A stretch of DNA of 49,879 nt from Pseudomonas sp. AL03 (GCF_029960815.1 NZ_JASBRE010000032.1:1-49879), one strand, 5' to 3'. Shown: positions 1-7,463, counted from the stretch's first letter. Program-made: numbers and translations. The notes: generated by a model not told the origin, from the sequence alone.

Positions 1-32
1 ACCTCTCTCGTTGGAATCAGGGTCAACATACA

Positions 33-56
33 AGGAGCGAGGCTTGCCCGCGAAGC
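33..56. repeat. Single REP palindrome copy
   Basis: The motif GGAGCGAGGCTTGCCCGCGA occurs here in one orientation. The same motif recurs as inverted pairs at about 11.3, 17.2, 21.3, 28.8 and 44.6 kb. It is a Pseudomonas-type repetitive extragenic palindrome lying between genes. A partner copy may lie left of the window edge. Confidence 0.8.
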
Positions 57-65
57 TTTTAGGCT

Positions 66-389
66 TCACTCCCGCTGCTCAAACCCTTCCCCGATACACC
101 CCAGACACCGCACGAACGCCGCTTTCGCCGGGTCGACCACCAACGCCTGCCCCGCATCGCCAACGCCGCCACCCAGCGCGGTAAACGGCAATGACACCAC
201 AAACGCCCCCGCACCGATCACCGTCGCCACGACCAGCAAGGGTCGGGCAATCAGCAAATCGCCGAGCATGGCGTACGCCGGGGGATTCTGGATGGTGTAA
301 CGCGGGTCGCCGCTGCCGGTGTTTGCCGCCAGCACTGGCGCGCCGATACTCAGCAGCAACGCGACGACAAGGGTTCGAAACAGGCTCAT
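66..389 (-). CDS. Small exported or membrane hypothetical protein
   Basis: A 107-residue protein that I cannot assign to a characterised family. Residues 1-21 look like a signal peptide (MSLFRTLVVALLLSIG, then an A-x-A type site before NTGSG). A second hydrophobic stretch lies around residues 44-75 (LLIARPLLVVATVIGAG and following). Two cysteines sit near the C-terminus in the motif RCLGC. The gene lies 52 bases downstream of mutM on the same strand and may be transcribed with it. The ATG at 389 is the only reasonable start. Similar short proteins next to mutM in pseudomonads are, as I recall, loosely labelled multidrug transporter; nothing in this sequence supports transport. Role unknown. 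Confidence 0.7.
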   Translation of the reverse strand: MSLFRTLVVALLLSIGAPVLAANTGSGDPRYTIQNPPAYAMLGDLLIARPLLVVATVIGAGAFVVSLPFTALGGGVGDAGQALVVDPAKAAFVRCLGCIGEGFEQRE

Positions 390-441
390 GACACGGTCCT
401 TCGGCTAGGCAGTGAGCACTGACTATAGACCGCGTGAGGTA

Positions 442-1254
442 TCAGCTCTGACAGCGCGGGCAAAAGACGCTGGCGCGCTGCCCGAGTTTCACGTCCCGCA
501 GCTCCGTCCCGCAGACCTTGCACGGCTCACCGCCGCGGCCATACACGAACAGTTCCTGCTGGAAATAACCCGGCTGACCATCACCGCCGATAAAGTCGCG
601 CAACGTGGTGCCGCCGCGTTCGATAGCGGCAGTCAGGATGCGTTTGATCTCGATCGCCAATTTCAGATAACGCGCCCGAGAGATGCTCTTGGCCTCACGA
701 CGCGGGTCGATACCTGCCGCGAACAACGCTTCGGTTGCGTAGATGTTACCCACGCCGACCACCACCGCGTTGTCCATGATGAACGGTTTGACCGCCATGG
801 ATCGACCGCGGGACTGCTGGAACAAGCGCTCACCGTCGAACAGGTCAGTCAACGGCTCCGGCCCCAGGCGAATCAGCAACTCGTGGTTGAGCGGGTCGAG
901 GCTCCAGAGCATCGCACCAAACCGTCGCGGGTCGGTGTAACGCAAGGCCAGGCCGGATTCCAGCTCGATGTCCACATGCTCATGCTTGGCCACCGGCGTG
1001 CCGACTGCCACCAGACGCAGATTTCCCGACATGCCTAGATGGCTGATCAGCGTGCCGACTTCGGCATTGATCAGCAGGTACTTCGCGCGTCTTTCCACCA
1101 GCACGATGCGCTGACCCGACAGCCGCACATCCAGGTCTTCGGGAATCGGCCAGCGCAAGCGGCGGTCACGCACGATCACCCGGCTGACGCGCTGGCCTTC
1201 CAGGTGCGGCGCAATTCCGCGGCGAGTGGTTTCGACTTCAGGCAGTTCCGGCAT
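442..1254 (-). CDS. mutM: Formamidopyrimidine-DNA glycosylase (Fpg/MutM)
   Basis: Base-excision repair enzyme that removes 8-oxoguanine and ring-opened purines and nicks the abasic site. The 270-residue length is typical. The N-terminus is MPELPEVETTRRGI; after Met removal, Pro1 is the Schiff-base nucleophile and Glu2 the general acid. A helix-two-turn-helix part lies mid-protein (GVGNIYATEALFAAGIDP). The C-terminus carries the zinc finger CKVC followed by CPRC near the end. The gene starts 27 bases downstream of the HDOD gene on the same strand, so the two are probably cotranscribed. Identification is secure. Confidence 0.98.
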   Translation of the reverse strand: MPELPEVETTRRGIAPHLEGQRVSRVIVRDRRLRWPIPEDLDVRLSGQRIVLVERRAKYLLINAEVGTLISHLGMSGNLRLVAVGTPVAKHEHVDIELESGLALRYTDPRRFGAMLWSLDPLNHELLIRLGPEPLTDLFDGERLFQQSRGRSMAVKPFIMDNAVVVGVGNIYATEALFAAGIDPRREAKSISRARYLKLAIEIKRILTAAIERGGTTLRDFIGGDGQPGYFQQELFVYGRGGEPCKVCGTELRDVKLGQRASVFCPRCQS

Positions 1255-1281
1255 GGTGCTCTCGAATCAGGCTGTGCACGC

Positions 1282-2151
1282 TCAGCGGTGAGTGCCAAGG
1301 TCGCGAATCGTTTGTTTGAGGGTCTCGAAGTCGTAGTCCGAGAGGCCGACATAATCGAGAACCAAAGGCCCGATGCTGTTCCACTCATGATCCTCGGTCT
1401 GATTGCCCAGTACTCGATAGGACCCACAAATGTGCTCGGCCATCTTCAGGATCGCCAGCAGATTTTTCAGCTGGCTGTTGCGCAACGACTCATCGCTGAA
1501 GATCGCCAACGCATTGTGGTGATTGGCGATGGCGGCGGTTACAGGCTCCGGCAGGCGCCAGGATTTGGCGGTGTAATAACCCACCACCGCGTGGTTGGTA
1601 TTGAACACCCGATTCTCCGTGTCCACCACCCGGCATTCAGCGCTGGCGCTGGCATAGGCCTCTTCCAGAACGGTCATGTAGTTGGGAAAACGCTGGAGCA
1701 TCAGTGGCACCCCGCAGTCATGGAACAGACCCAGGGCGTATGCTTCATCGCCGGCCTGGGCACCGATGCGCTTGGCCAGGGTCAGGCAGGTCATCGCCAC
1801 GTCCTGAGCGGTGTCCCAGAAACGATTCAAGGTGACGATGGTGTCGTCATTCATCTCGCCCTTGATCGACTGCGCGTTGATCAGGTTGATGATCGAGCGG
1901 CTGCCCAGCAGATTCACCGCACGCTGAATCGAGGCAATCTTGTTGCTCAAGCCGTAATACGGCGAGTTGACGATTTTCAACAAGGCGCCAGAGAGGCCCG
2001 GGTCCTGGGAGATCAGCTTCGCGATCACCTCCAGATCCGGATCGGGCATGTACTGCTCCATCTGCAAATCCACCATGATCTGCGGCTGGGCCGGCACGCT
2101 GATGCCTTGCAGGGACTGTTGAATCTGTTCGGAAGTCAGCTCTTGGGCCAT
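1282..2151 (-). CDS. HDOD domain-containing protein
   Basis: A 289-residue protein dominated by an HDOD domain, an HD-related output module found in bacterial signalling proteins and usually lacking nuclease or phosphodiesterase chemistry. Visible features are the N-terminal QIQQSLQGISVPAQPQIMVD segment, the mid-domain SPYYGLSNKIASIQRAVNLL helix pair typical of HDOD, and the remnant HD motif in ALGLFHDCGVPLML. No receiver or EAL domain is attached. The ATG at 2151 (MAQELTSEQ) is preferred. The frame can extend to a GTG at 2208 (MSDLTLEGL), but that start has no clear ribosome binding site. The specific role is unknown; the gene sits directly upstream of mutM. Confidence 0.85.
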   Translation of the reverse strand: MAQELTSEQIQQSLQGISVPAQPQIMVDLQMEQYMPDPDLEVIAKLISQDPGLSGALLKIVNSPYYGLSNKIASIQRAVNLLGSRSIINLINAQSIKGEMNDDTIVTLNRFWDTAQDVAMTCLTLAKRIGAQAGDEAYALGLFHDCGVPLMLQRFPNYMTVLEEAYASASAECRVVDTENRVFNTNHAVVGYYTAKSWRLPEPVTAAIANHHNALAIFSDESLRNSQLKNLLAILKMAEHICGSYRVLGNQTEDHEWNSIGPLVLDYVGLSDYDFETLKQTIRDLGTHR

Positions 2152-2330
2152 AAGTACACACTCTGGGACAGGCGGCGATTCTAACCCTTCTAAAGTTAGA
2201 TCCGACACCTTGGCCGGTACATCGTCTGAAGTTTCATCAAAGCCCGGGCGTTCCTCACCGCATGTCTATCCGCCAAACCGTGGCCTTGCGCAACACGCTA
2301 TACTCCCGCTCTTTTTTCCGGAGCGACGTC

Positions 2331-3527
2331 ATGTCCCTGCCTAGCCTGCGCCTCAAAGCCAACGCCGACCGTCGCCTGCGAAATGGCCATTTGTGGGTCT
2401 ATAGCAACGAAATCGATGTAGCCGCTACTCCTTTGCACGGTTTCAAGGCCGGCGACCAGGCGATCCTCGAAGCTGCCGGCGGCAAACCGCTGGGCATCGT
2501 TGCCATGAGCCCGAACAACCTGATTTGTGCCCGTCTGCTGTCGCGCGACATCAAGTTGCCGCTGGACAAGTCGCTGCTGGTGCATCGCCTGAACGTTGCC
2601 CTGTCCCTGCGCGATCGTCTGTTTGACAAGCCGTTCTATCGCCTGGTCTACGGCGACTCCGACCTGCTGCCAGGCCTGGTGGTTGACCGTTTCGGCGACA
2701 TTCTGGTGGTACAGATCGCCTCGGCAACCATGGAAGCTCATAAAGAAGACGTGATCGCGGCCCTGACCCAAGTGCTCAAGCCTAGCGGCATTCTGTTCAA
2801 GAACGACTCCGCTGCCCGTGATGCCGAAGGCCTCAACCGCTACGTCGAGACCGTGTTCGGCCTGGTGCCGGAGTGGGTCGCGCTGGAAGAAAACGGCGTG
2901 AAATTCGAAGCGCCCGTCATCCAGGGACAGAAAACCGGCTGGTTCTACGACCACCGCATGAACCGCGCGCGTCTGGCACCTTATGCCAAAGGCAAACGCG
3001 TGCTGGACCTGTACAGCTACATCGGTGGCTGGGGCGTGCAAGCGGCTGCGTTCGGCGCCAGTGAAGTGTTCTGCGTCGACGCGTCGGCCTTCGCCCTCGA
3101 CGGCGTGGAGCGCAACGCCGCGCTGAACGGTTTTGCCGACAAAATGACCTGCATCGAAGGCGATGTGTTCGAAGCCCTGAAAGAGCTGAAAGCCAGCGAA
3201 GAACGCTTCGACGTGATCGTTGCCGACCCGCCGGCATTCATCAAACGCAAGAAAGACATGAAGAACGGTGAAGGCGCCTACCGTCGCCTGAACGAGCAAG
3301 CCATGCGCCTGCTCAGCAAGGACGGCATCCTGGTCAGCGCTTCGTGCTCGATGCACCTGCCCGAAGACGATCTGCAAAACATCCTGCTGACCAGCGCCCG
3401 TCACTTGGACCGCAACATCCAGATCCTGGAGCGCGGCGGTCAGGGCCCGGATCACCCGGTTCACCCAGCCATCGCCGAAACCCGCTACATCAAGAGCATC
3501 ACCTGCCGTCTGCTGCCAAACAGCTGA
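2331..3527 (+). CDS. rlmI: 23S rRNA (cytosine-C5)-methyltransferase, RlmI type
   Basis: SAM-dependent RNA methyltransferase, expected to make m5C1962 in 23S rRNA. The 398 residues from ATG 2331 match the E. coli RlmI length of about 396. An N-terminal PUA-like domain (SLPSLRLKANADRRLRNGH) is followed by the Rossmann methyltransferase core with the SAM motif VLDLYSYIGGWGVQAAAFGA and the catalytic-loop motif VADPPAF; a conserved SASCS segment follows. The start is chosen because CCGGAG lies just upstream of 2331 and the residues encoded from 2262 do not resemble the family. A strong terminator follows the stop codon, isolating this gene from the accessory cassette downstream. Confidence 0.93.
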   Translation: MSLPSLRLKANADRRLRNGHLWVYSNEIDVAATPLHGFKAGDQAILEAAGGKPLGIVAMSPNNLICARLLSRDIKLPLDKSLLVHRLNVALSLRDRLFDKPFYRLVYGDSDLLPGLVVDRFGDILVVQIASATMEAHKEDVIAALTQVLKPSGILFKNDSAARDAEGLNRYVETVFGLVPEWVALEENGVKFEAPVIQGQKTGWFYDHRMNRARLAPYAKGKRVLDLYSYIGGWGVQAAAFGASEVFCVDASAFALDGVERNAALNGFADKMTCIEGDVFEALKELKASEERFDVIVADPPAFIKRKKDMKNGEGAYRRLNEQAMRLLSKDGILVSASCSMHLPEDDLQNILLTSARHLDRNIQILERGGQGPDHPVHPAIAETRYIKSITCRLLPNS

Positions 3528-3540
3528 TTACGCCGGTTTG

Positions 3541-3572
3541 ACGGGGGGCCAACCGGCTCCCCGTTCTATTTC
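3541..3572 (+). terminator. Rho-independent terminator after rlmI
   Basis: The stem ACGGGGGGCC pairs with GGCTCCCCGT (one G-U pair) around the loop AACC and is followed by TCTATTT. It lies 13 bases after the rlmI stop and should end that transcript. The rest of 3573-3727 is AT-rich and non-coding as far as I can see. Confidence 0.85.
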
Positions 3573-3727
3573 CGTTATTGAATTTTCCAACTTCCTACTC
3601 CCGCCGTCTTACTGACTTGCAGGACGTTTCGCGCTGTCTTTTATTTTAGCGGACAAGACTTACAAGATTCATCCAGCCCCACGATTGATCCGACAAAATT
3701 ACTGGAACATTCCTACCCAATATCCCC

Positions 3728-3755
3728 TTGATAAGAACTCATTACAAACTATGAT
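3728..3755 (+). promoter_or_regulatory. Predicted sigma70 promoter of the peptide/SagB/AurF cassette
   Basis: TTGATA at 3728-3733 and TATGAT at 3750-3755 are separated by 16 bases. Both are close to the sigma70 consensus, and the region is AT-rich. The expected transcription start is near 3762, inside or next to the inverted repeat at 3760-3779. It would drive the 23-codon gene and, past the hairpin at 3889, the three enzyme and transporter genes. Confidence 0.6.
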
Positions 3756-3759
3756 TAAG

Positions 3760-3779
3760 GTGTCACAAAGGAGTGACAC
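3760..3779. promoter_or_regulatory. Inverted repeat at the predicted start site (operator or 5' hairpin)
   Basis: GTGTCA (3760-3765) and TGACAC (3774-3779) are perfect inverted repeats around the 8-base spacer CAAAGGAG. The position at about +1 of the predicted promoter suits a repressor operator or a hairpin at the 5' end of the mRNA. No regulator gene is adjacent, so a binding protein would be encoded elsewhere. Confidence 0.5.
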
Positions 3780-3807
3780 TCACTATCAATTACAAGGAGT
3801 TCAAAAC

Positions 3808-3879
3808 ATGAAAGCAATTACTCTGGAAGCAAACAAAATCGCCAACCTGTCTTTTCTGGTTGCTCCAAAAGCCCGCTAA
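3808..3879 (+). CDS. 23-residue peptide, candidate RiPP precursor
   Basis: A 23-codon gene with a very good ribosome binding site (AAGGAG at 3794-3799, 8 bases before ATG 3808). It follows a strong promoter and is followed by a hairpin and short T run. The peptide begins MKAITLEANK and ends SFLVAPKAR. It contains three Lys, one Arg, one Glu, two Asn, one Thr, one Ser and one Phe, and no Cys, Tyr, Trp, His, Gly, Asp or Gln. An abundantly translated tiny gene, an attenuator-like hairpin and two oxidative enzymes plus an exporter form the classic layout of a ribosomally made, modified peptide. It is not PqqA: similar length, but no Tyr and no Glu-x3-Tyr. The alternative is a leader peptide controlling the operon. 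No homologue recognised. Confidence 0.65.
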   Translation: MKAITLEANKIANLSFLVAPKAR

Positions 3880-3888
3880 GTAAATGAG

Positions 3889-3920
3889 ACGCTGGGGAGT
3901 GCCGGCTACCCAGCGTTTTC
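3889..3920 (+). terminator. Attenuator-like hairpin between the peptide gene and the enzyme genes
   Basis: ACGCTGGG (3889-3896) pairs perfectly with CCCAGCGT (3909-3916), loop 12 bases, and the T run is TTTT including the last stem base (3916-3919). It begins 10 bases after the peptide stop codon. The T run is short, so partial read-through is expected. That would give more peptide mRNA than enzyme mRNA, as in many RiPP operons. Confidence 0.7.
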
Positions 3921-3950
3921 TAGAGTACGGACCAGAGTGAGTTGCAAAAT

Positions 3951-5030
3951 ATGCAGATTAACCCTTATATATTCATACTGCCTCGTTCGCCCGGCCAAAT
4001 AGTCTGGGATTACAAGAATCACAAACAGTTCGAATTGAACCTGGAATATTCAACCCGCCTCGCACACCTTATCGACAAGCCTGAAAAGTTTGACAATAAC
4101 AATACAATAGACAATCAATTTGTAAGCGCAGGAATACTAACACCCTTAATGCATGAGCCTATTGAATGGGGCTGGGATGAACTGTCGAAAATATTTCATA
4201 TCGGCACCAAGAACATCCCGTGTGAATATGTTCCCCAAGATATTAATGAATGGTCAAGACACTATATGGACCATTGCGCCGAAGTACTGGCCACCCCTAC
4301 TCCAGAGAGCAGCCTCACGGAGCGCCCGACAAGCGCGCGGATTACCCTGCCCCAACCTTCCTGCTTCCCGGTAAACGCTCTTGTAAAGACGTTGATCGAG
4401 CGAAAGACCTGTCGCACCTTCACGGGCGAAAGGGTTTCCCTCGATGATTTGAGCACTCTCCTGTATTTGTCCCTTGGCTATCTGCGTGAGCGCGAAAACG
4501 ATATCGACGAAACCATCGCAGAAGGTCATGGCGCCCGGCGTAGCAGTCCATCCGGTGGCGGGCTGAATGCCTGCGAAGGTTTTCTTCATGTTCAGAACGT
4601 CAGCGGCCTGAATCCCGGGCTCTACGCCTACCACCCCACCGAACACGCATTGAGCTTCGTCAATCCGCTGCCTGACTCGCCTTTGGGGCAGTTGTTGTGT
4701 GGGCAGCATTTCATCAACAATCTGCCAGTCGGCCTGTTCATCACCGCTCGCTTCGACAAACTGTGGTGGAAATATGAACACTCGCGGGCGTACCGAATGG
4801 CCTACGTGGAAGCCGGTCATATTTCCCAGACCTTTCAACTGGTGGCCACCGCACTTGGGTTGAACACCTGGCTGACCGGTGCGTTGGCAGACGATCAGGT
4901 CGAAACGTTGCTGGGGATCGAGGACAGCGCCGAACAGCCGTTGTTTTTTGTTGCCTGCGGCCAGAGTGACGGACAAGCAATGTGCAAAGAATTGAAAGCG
5001 CTGCTGAACAACCGAGGCTCACACCAATGA
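3951..5030 (+). CDS. SagB-type (ThcOx/McbC-like) FMN dehydrogenase
   Basis: A nitroreductase-fold flavoenzyme of 359 residues, of the type that oxidises azolines to azoles in modified peptides. An N-terminal domain (residues 1-130) precedes the FMN-binding core. That core has IERKTCRTF (149-157), RRSSPSGGGLNACEGF (196-211), GLYAYHP (223-229) and the Lys-Tyr pair of SagB/McbC enzymes at K274-Y275 in DKLWWKYEHSRAYR. The final signature is EAGHISQTFQLVATALGL. ATG 3951 is preferred over the in-frame TTG 3942 because GAGTGAG lies at suitable spacing. The stop overlaps the next start (ATGA). No YcaO cyclodehydratase partner exists in the window, and the peptide upstream has only one Ser and one Thr, so ordinary azole formation is unlikely. 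The 5' part is visibly AT-richer than flanking genes. Fold is secure; substrate unknown. Confidence 0.88.
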   Translation: MQINPYIFILPRSPGQIVWDYKNHKQFELNLEYSTRLAHLIDKPEKFDNNNTIDNQFVSAGILTPLMHEPIEWGWDELSKIFHIGTKNIPCEYVPQDINEWSRHYMDHCAEVLATPTPESSLTERPTSARITLPQPSCFPVNALVKTLIERKTCRTFTGERVSLDDLSTLLYLSLGYLRERENDIDETIAEGHGARRSSPSGGGLNACEGFLHVQNVSGLNPGLYAYHPTEHALSFVNPLPDSPLGQLLCGQHFINNLPVGLFITARFDKLWWKYEHSRAYRMAYVEAGHISQTFQLVATALGLNTWLTGALADDQVETLLGIEDSAEQPLFFVACGQSDGQAMCKELKALLNNRGSHQ

Positions 5031-6004
5031 GCGAGCCCCGCACAGACGACCTTTCCCTTCCCGACGCCTGGGCCCAGCGCTTCACCCTCGGCGACTGGAA
5101 CACTCGAGCCTCGGTACGAACCAGCCAGCACTGCTATCAATTGCCATCAGACCTGGAACGGCAACTGGAAACACGACACTGGTTCCCGCCGGCCTTCCTG
5201 CCCTACCTGAGCCACCCGGCAATCGAAGCAGCAGGCAGCGCGATCGTCCATCGATTATCGGCCAATCATCTGGTGTATTTCCTCGACTACACCACCCGAC
5301 TCGAACATCGGATCGTCAACCGCTCCGTGGAAACCATCGTCCACGATGAGCTCGGTGCGTCCATCCCCCGACGAATGAAAACGGCCGCCCTCCAGCTCTA
5401 TACCGATGAGGGTTATCACGCCCTGTTTTCCAATAGCCTCGCCGAGCAGATAGCCGACCTCTACGGCATGACCCAACGCCCAGCGATGCCGCACCGCATT
5501 ACCCGACTGAACGCCCTCATCGACCACACCCCCGACAGGCATAAGGCGCTGGCCTGGTTTCTCGTCGGCTTCGTGTCCGAGACAATCATCGCCAGTGAAC
5601 TGCTCGAGGTTTGCCGCAACGGGCTGGTGTCCAGCGTCCAGGAAATGCTCAGGGACCACCTCACGGACGAGGCCCGACACAGTCGCTACTTTTCCGAAGT
5701 GTTTCATTATCTGTGGCTGACACTGAACAGCAGCCAACGCACCTTCGCCGCAAAGTTGCTGGTAGACGTCATCCCGATGTTCTTTGGGGTCGATGAGCGA
5801 TGGCTGAAGGAAAGCCTGAACAGTGTGGGACTCGGCGAGAATTGTGTCGCAGAAATCCTCAATGCCCTGACAGGCCCGCAAGCCTGCCTTCAGCGCTCCC
5901 GATCGGGCGCAGGCGCGACGTTTCAGGCAATGGAAAAGGCAGGTTTTTTCGACCTGCCTTCCAACCAGCAGCTCTTCGTAAAGGCAGGACTTGTCGATGG
6001 ATGA
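5027..6004 (+). CDS. AurF-like non-heme diiron oxygenase
   Basis: A 325-residue protein matching the ferritin-like diiron N-oxygenase family of AurF and CmlI. A full ligand set is readable: E93, E128-x2-H131 (TDEGYH), E185 (VSETIIAS), H211, and E215-x2-H218 (HLTDEARHSRYF). The spacing E93 to E128 (35) and H211/E215/H218 (+4/+3) matches what I recall for AurF E101/E136 and H223/E227/H230. Such enzymes use O2 to hydroxylate or further oxidise amines; some relatives do other oxidations. The ATG at 5027 overlaps the SagB stop codon, and the 3' end overlaps the MFS gene by 8 bases, so the three genes are translationally coupled. The substrate is inferred to be the 23-residue peptide or a fragment of it, but a free amino acid cannot be excluded. 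Confidence 0.85.
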   Translation: MSEPRTDDLSLPDAWAQRFTLGDWNTRASVRTSQHCYQLPSDLERQLETRHWFPPAFLPYLSHPAIEAAGSAIVHRLSANHLVYFLDYTTRLEHRIVNRSVETIVHDELGASIPRRMKTAALQLYTDEGYHALFSNSLAEQIADLYGMTQRPAMPHRITRLNALIDHTPDRHKALAWFLVGFVSETIIASELLEVCRNGLVSSVQEMLRDHLTDEARHSRYFSEVFHYLWLTLNSSQRTFAAKLLVDVIPMFFGVDERWLKESLNSVGLGENCVAEILNALTGPQACLQRSRSGAGATFQAMEKAGFFDLPSNQQLFVKAGLVDG

Positions 6005-7205
6005 AGGAAAATCCGCAGTCAGTTTCAAAAACCGTCGAGCCACGGTCATTCTGTTGATGACCATGACACTGCTCGGTGTCTTCCCCCTCGATGTGGTGCT
6101 CCCGTCCTTTCCCGTTCTTTCTGACTACTTTCAGACTTCACCGTCCGAGATTGCCCTGTCCGTCAGCGTGTTCGCCATGGGTCTGGCGTTGTCCGTGGTG
6201 CTGGTCGGACCGTTGTCAGATTTGTGGGGGCGCAAGAAGCTGCTGCTGGCAGGTATCGCAATCGCGGTGGTCGGTGCGACGGGTTGCCTGGCTTCCAGCG
6301 AGTACAACTGGTTTCTGTTCTTTCGCGTGATCCAGGCGGTTGGTTGCGGATCGTTCGTGCTGTCACAGGCACTGGTTCAGGATTTGTTCGTCGGCAAGGA
6401 ACAGGAGCGAATCAGAATCTGGATGGTGACGGGCGGCGGGGTGTTCATATCGATTTCGCCCCTGCTGGGGGCCTGGTTGCAATCGCAGCTAGGCTGGCAG
6501 GGCAGCTTTTATGTGTTTATCACGCTGGCCGTCATTGTCTGGCTCAAAGCCTGCTTTCTGTTCAAGGAAAACCCGCACCGTCATACGGCGTCGCACGGAC
6601 GATTTTTCAGTGCCTATTGGCGGGTGTGCTCGGATCTACGCTTCATGGGTTACTGGCTAATTTCAGCGTTGGCCTTTGCCTGCCATTTTTCGTTCATCGT
6701 CATTTCACCGATCATTTTCATGGAAAGTCTGGCGTTTTCGTCATACGAATTTGCCTGGGCGTTATTGCTGTATGGCGTGGCCTATGTGTTCGGCGGGATT
6801 GTCGCCAGCGCCCTGCATCGGCACCTGCAAGCCAACACGCAGATAGCTATCGGTCTGGGTCTGATCGCGTTGTCAGGGTTGATCATGCTGTGGTTGGCGG
6901 ATCAGTTCGGCCTCTCTGCTGCCGCGATACTGATACCCATGCTGATTTGTACAGCAGGCACCACCATCGCCAGACCTATCGCCAATTCCAAAGCCATGAG
7001 TCTCTACCCACAGAACGCCGGAACGTCTACCTCGGTCGGCGGCGTGCTGATTTTCATGTTCGGTGGCGTGATCAGCGTGGTGATCAATCTTGCGTACGAC
7101 GACCTGACCACGGCGCTTGCCTTGTGTTTCCTGACCTTGAGTGCCGCGGGTCTTGGCTTGAATGTACTGATCACACGGCGGCATCTGGCGCTGAAGGTGG
7201 GCTGA
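5997..7205 (+). CDS. MFS exporter, Bcr/CflA (DHA1) type
   Basis: A 402-residue inner-membrane transporter with about 12 hydrophobic segments. It has the MFS motif A between segments 2 and 3 (GPLSDLWGRKKLL) and FFRVIQAVG followed by a drug/H+ antiporter-like segment. Length and sequence resemble the Bcr/CflA multidrug-efflux family. The start ATG 5997 lies inside the last codons of the diiron oxygenase gene. An in-frame TTG at 5991 is possible but less likely. Coupling to the two oxidative enzymes suggests it exports their product or confers self-resistance. The cassette ends here; 7206-7463 before ilvD shows no convincing gene. Confidence 0.9.
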   Translation: MDEGKSAVSFKNRRATVILLMTMTLLGVFPLDVVLPSFPVLSDYFQTSPSEIALSVSVFAMGLALSVVLVGPLSDLWGRKKLLLAGIAIAVVGATGCLASSEYNWFLFFRVIQAVGCGSFVLSQALVQDLFVGKEQERIRIWMVTGGGVFISISPLLGAWLQSQLGWQGSFYVFITLAVIVWLKACFLFKENPHRHTASHGRFFSAYWRVCSDLRFMGYWLISALAFACHFSFIVISPIIFMESLAFSSYEFAWALLLYGVAYVFGGIVASALHRHLQANTQIAIGLGLIALSGLIMLWLADQFGLSAAAILIPMLICTAGTTIARPIANSKAMSLYPQNAGTSTSVGGVLIFMFGGVISVVINLAYDDLTTALALCFLTLSAAGLGLNVLITRRHLALKVG

Positions 7206-7463
7206 CACCTGCCGATCGTCATTCCGTACGTTGTGTCAGTACTGGATCAACACTTCCCGGCATTCCCTCCTGACGCCAGCCGTGTAGAATCGCGACATTC
7301 ATCGCCAGTCATCCCCCGGCGGGTTTATGAGCTCAAGCTGAAGCGCGCGGCGATCCCGCAAAGTTATCGGCAACTTCCGGACACACGGCCATTTCTGAGT
7401 GTTCCAGACGTCAATAGAAGCTCACTTCCCTTTTGATACCTGATTAGCCGCCCGGAGTGCTTC

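Noticed and set aside
3773..3810. 12-codon GTG frame ending at the peptide start codon
   Set aside because: It would overlap its own ribosome binding site and the inverted repeat; no evidence for translation.
3808..3879. Peptide as a PqqA homologue
   Set aside because: Length fits, but there is no Tyr, no Glu-x3-Tyr and no pqqB-E genes nearby.
4254..4976. 240-codon minus-strand frame opposite the SagB gene
   Set aside because: Antisense shadow; the plus-strand frame has clear family motifs.
7233..7436. 67-codon open frame between the MFS gene and ilvD
   Set aside because: No ribosome binding site, no motif, random-looking composition; treated as non-coding.
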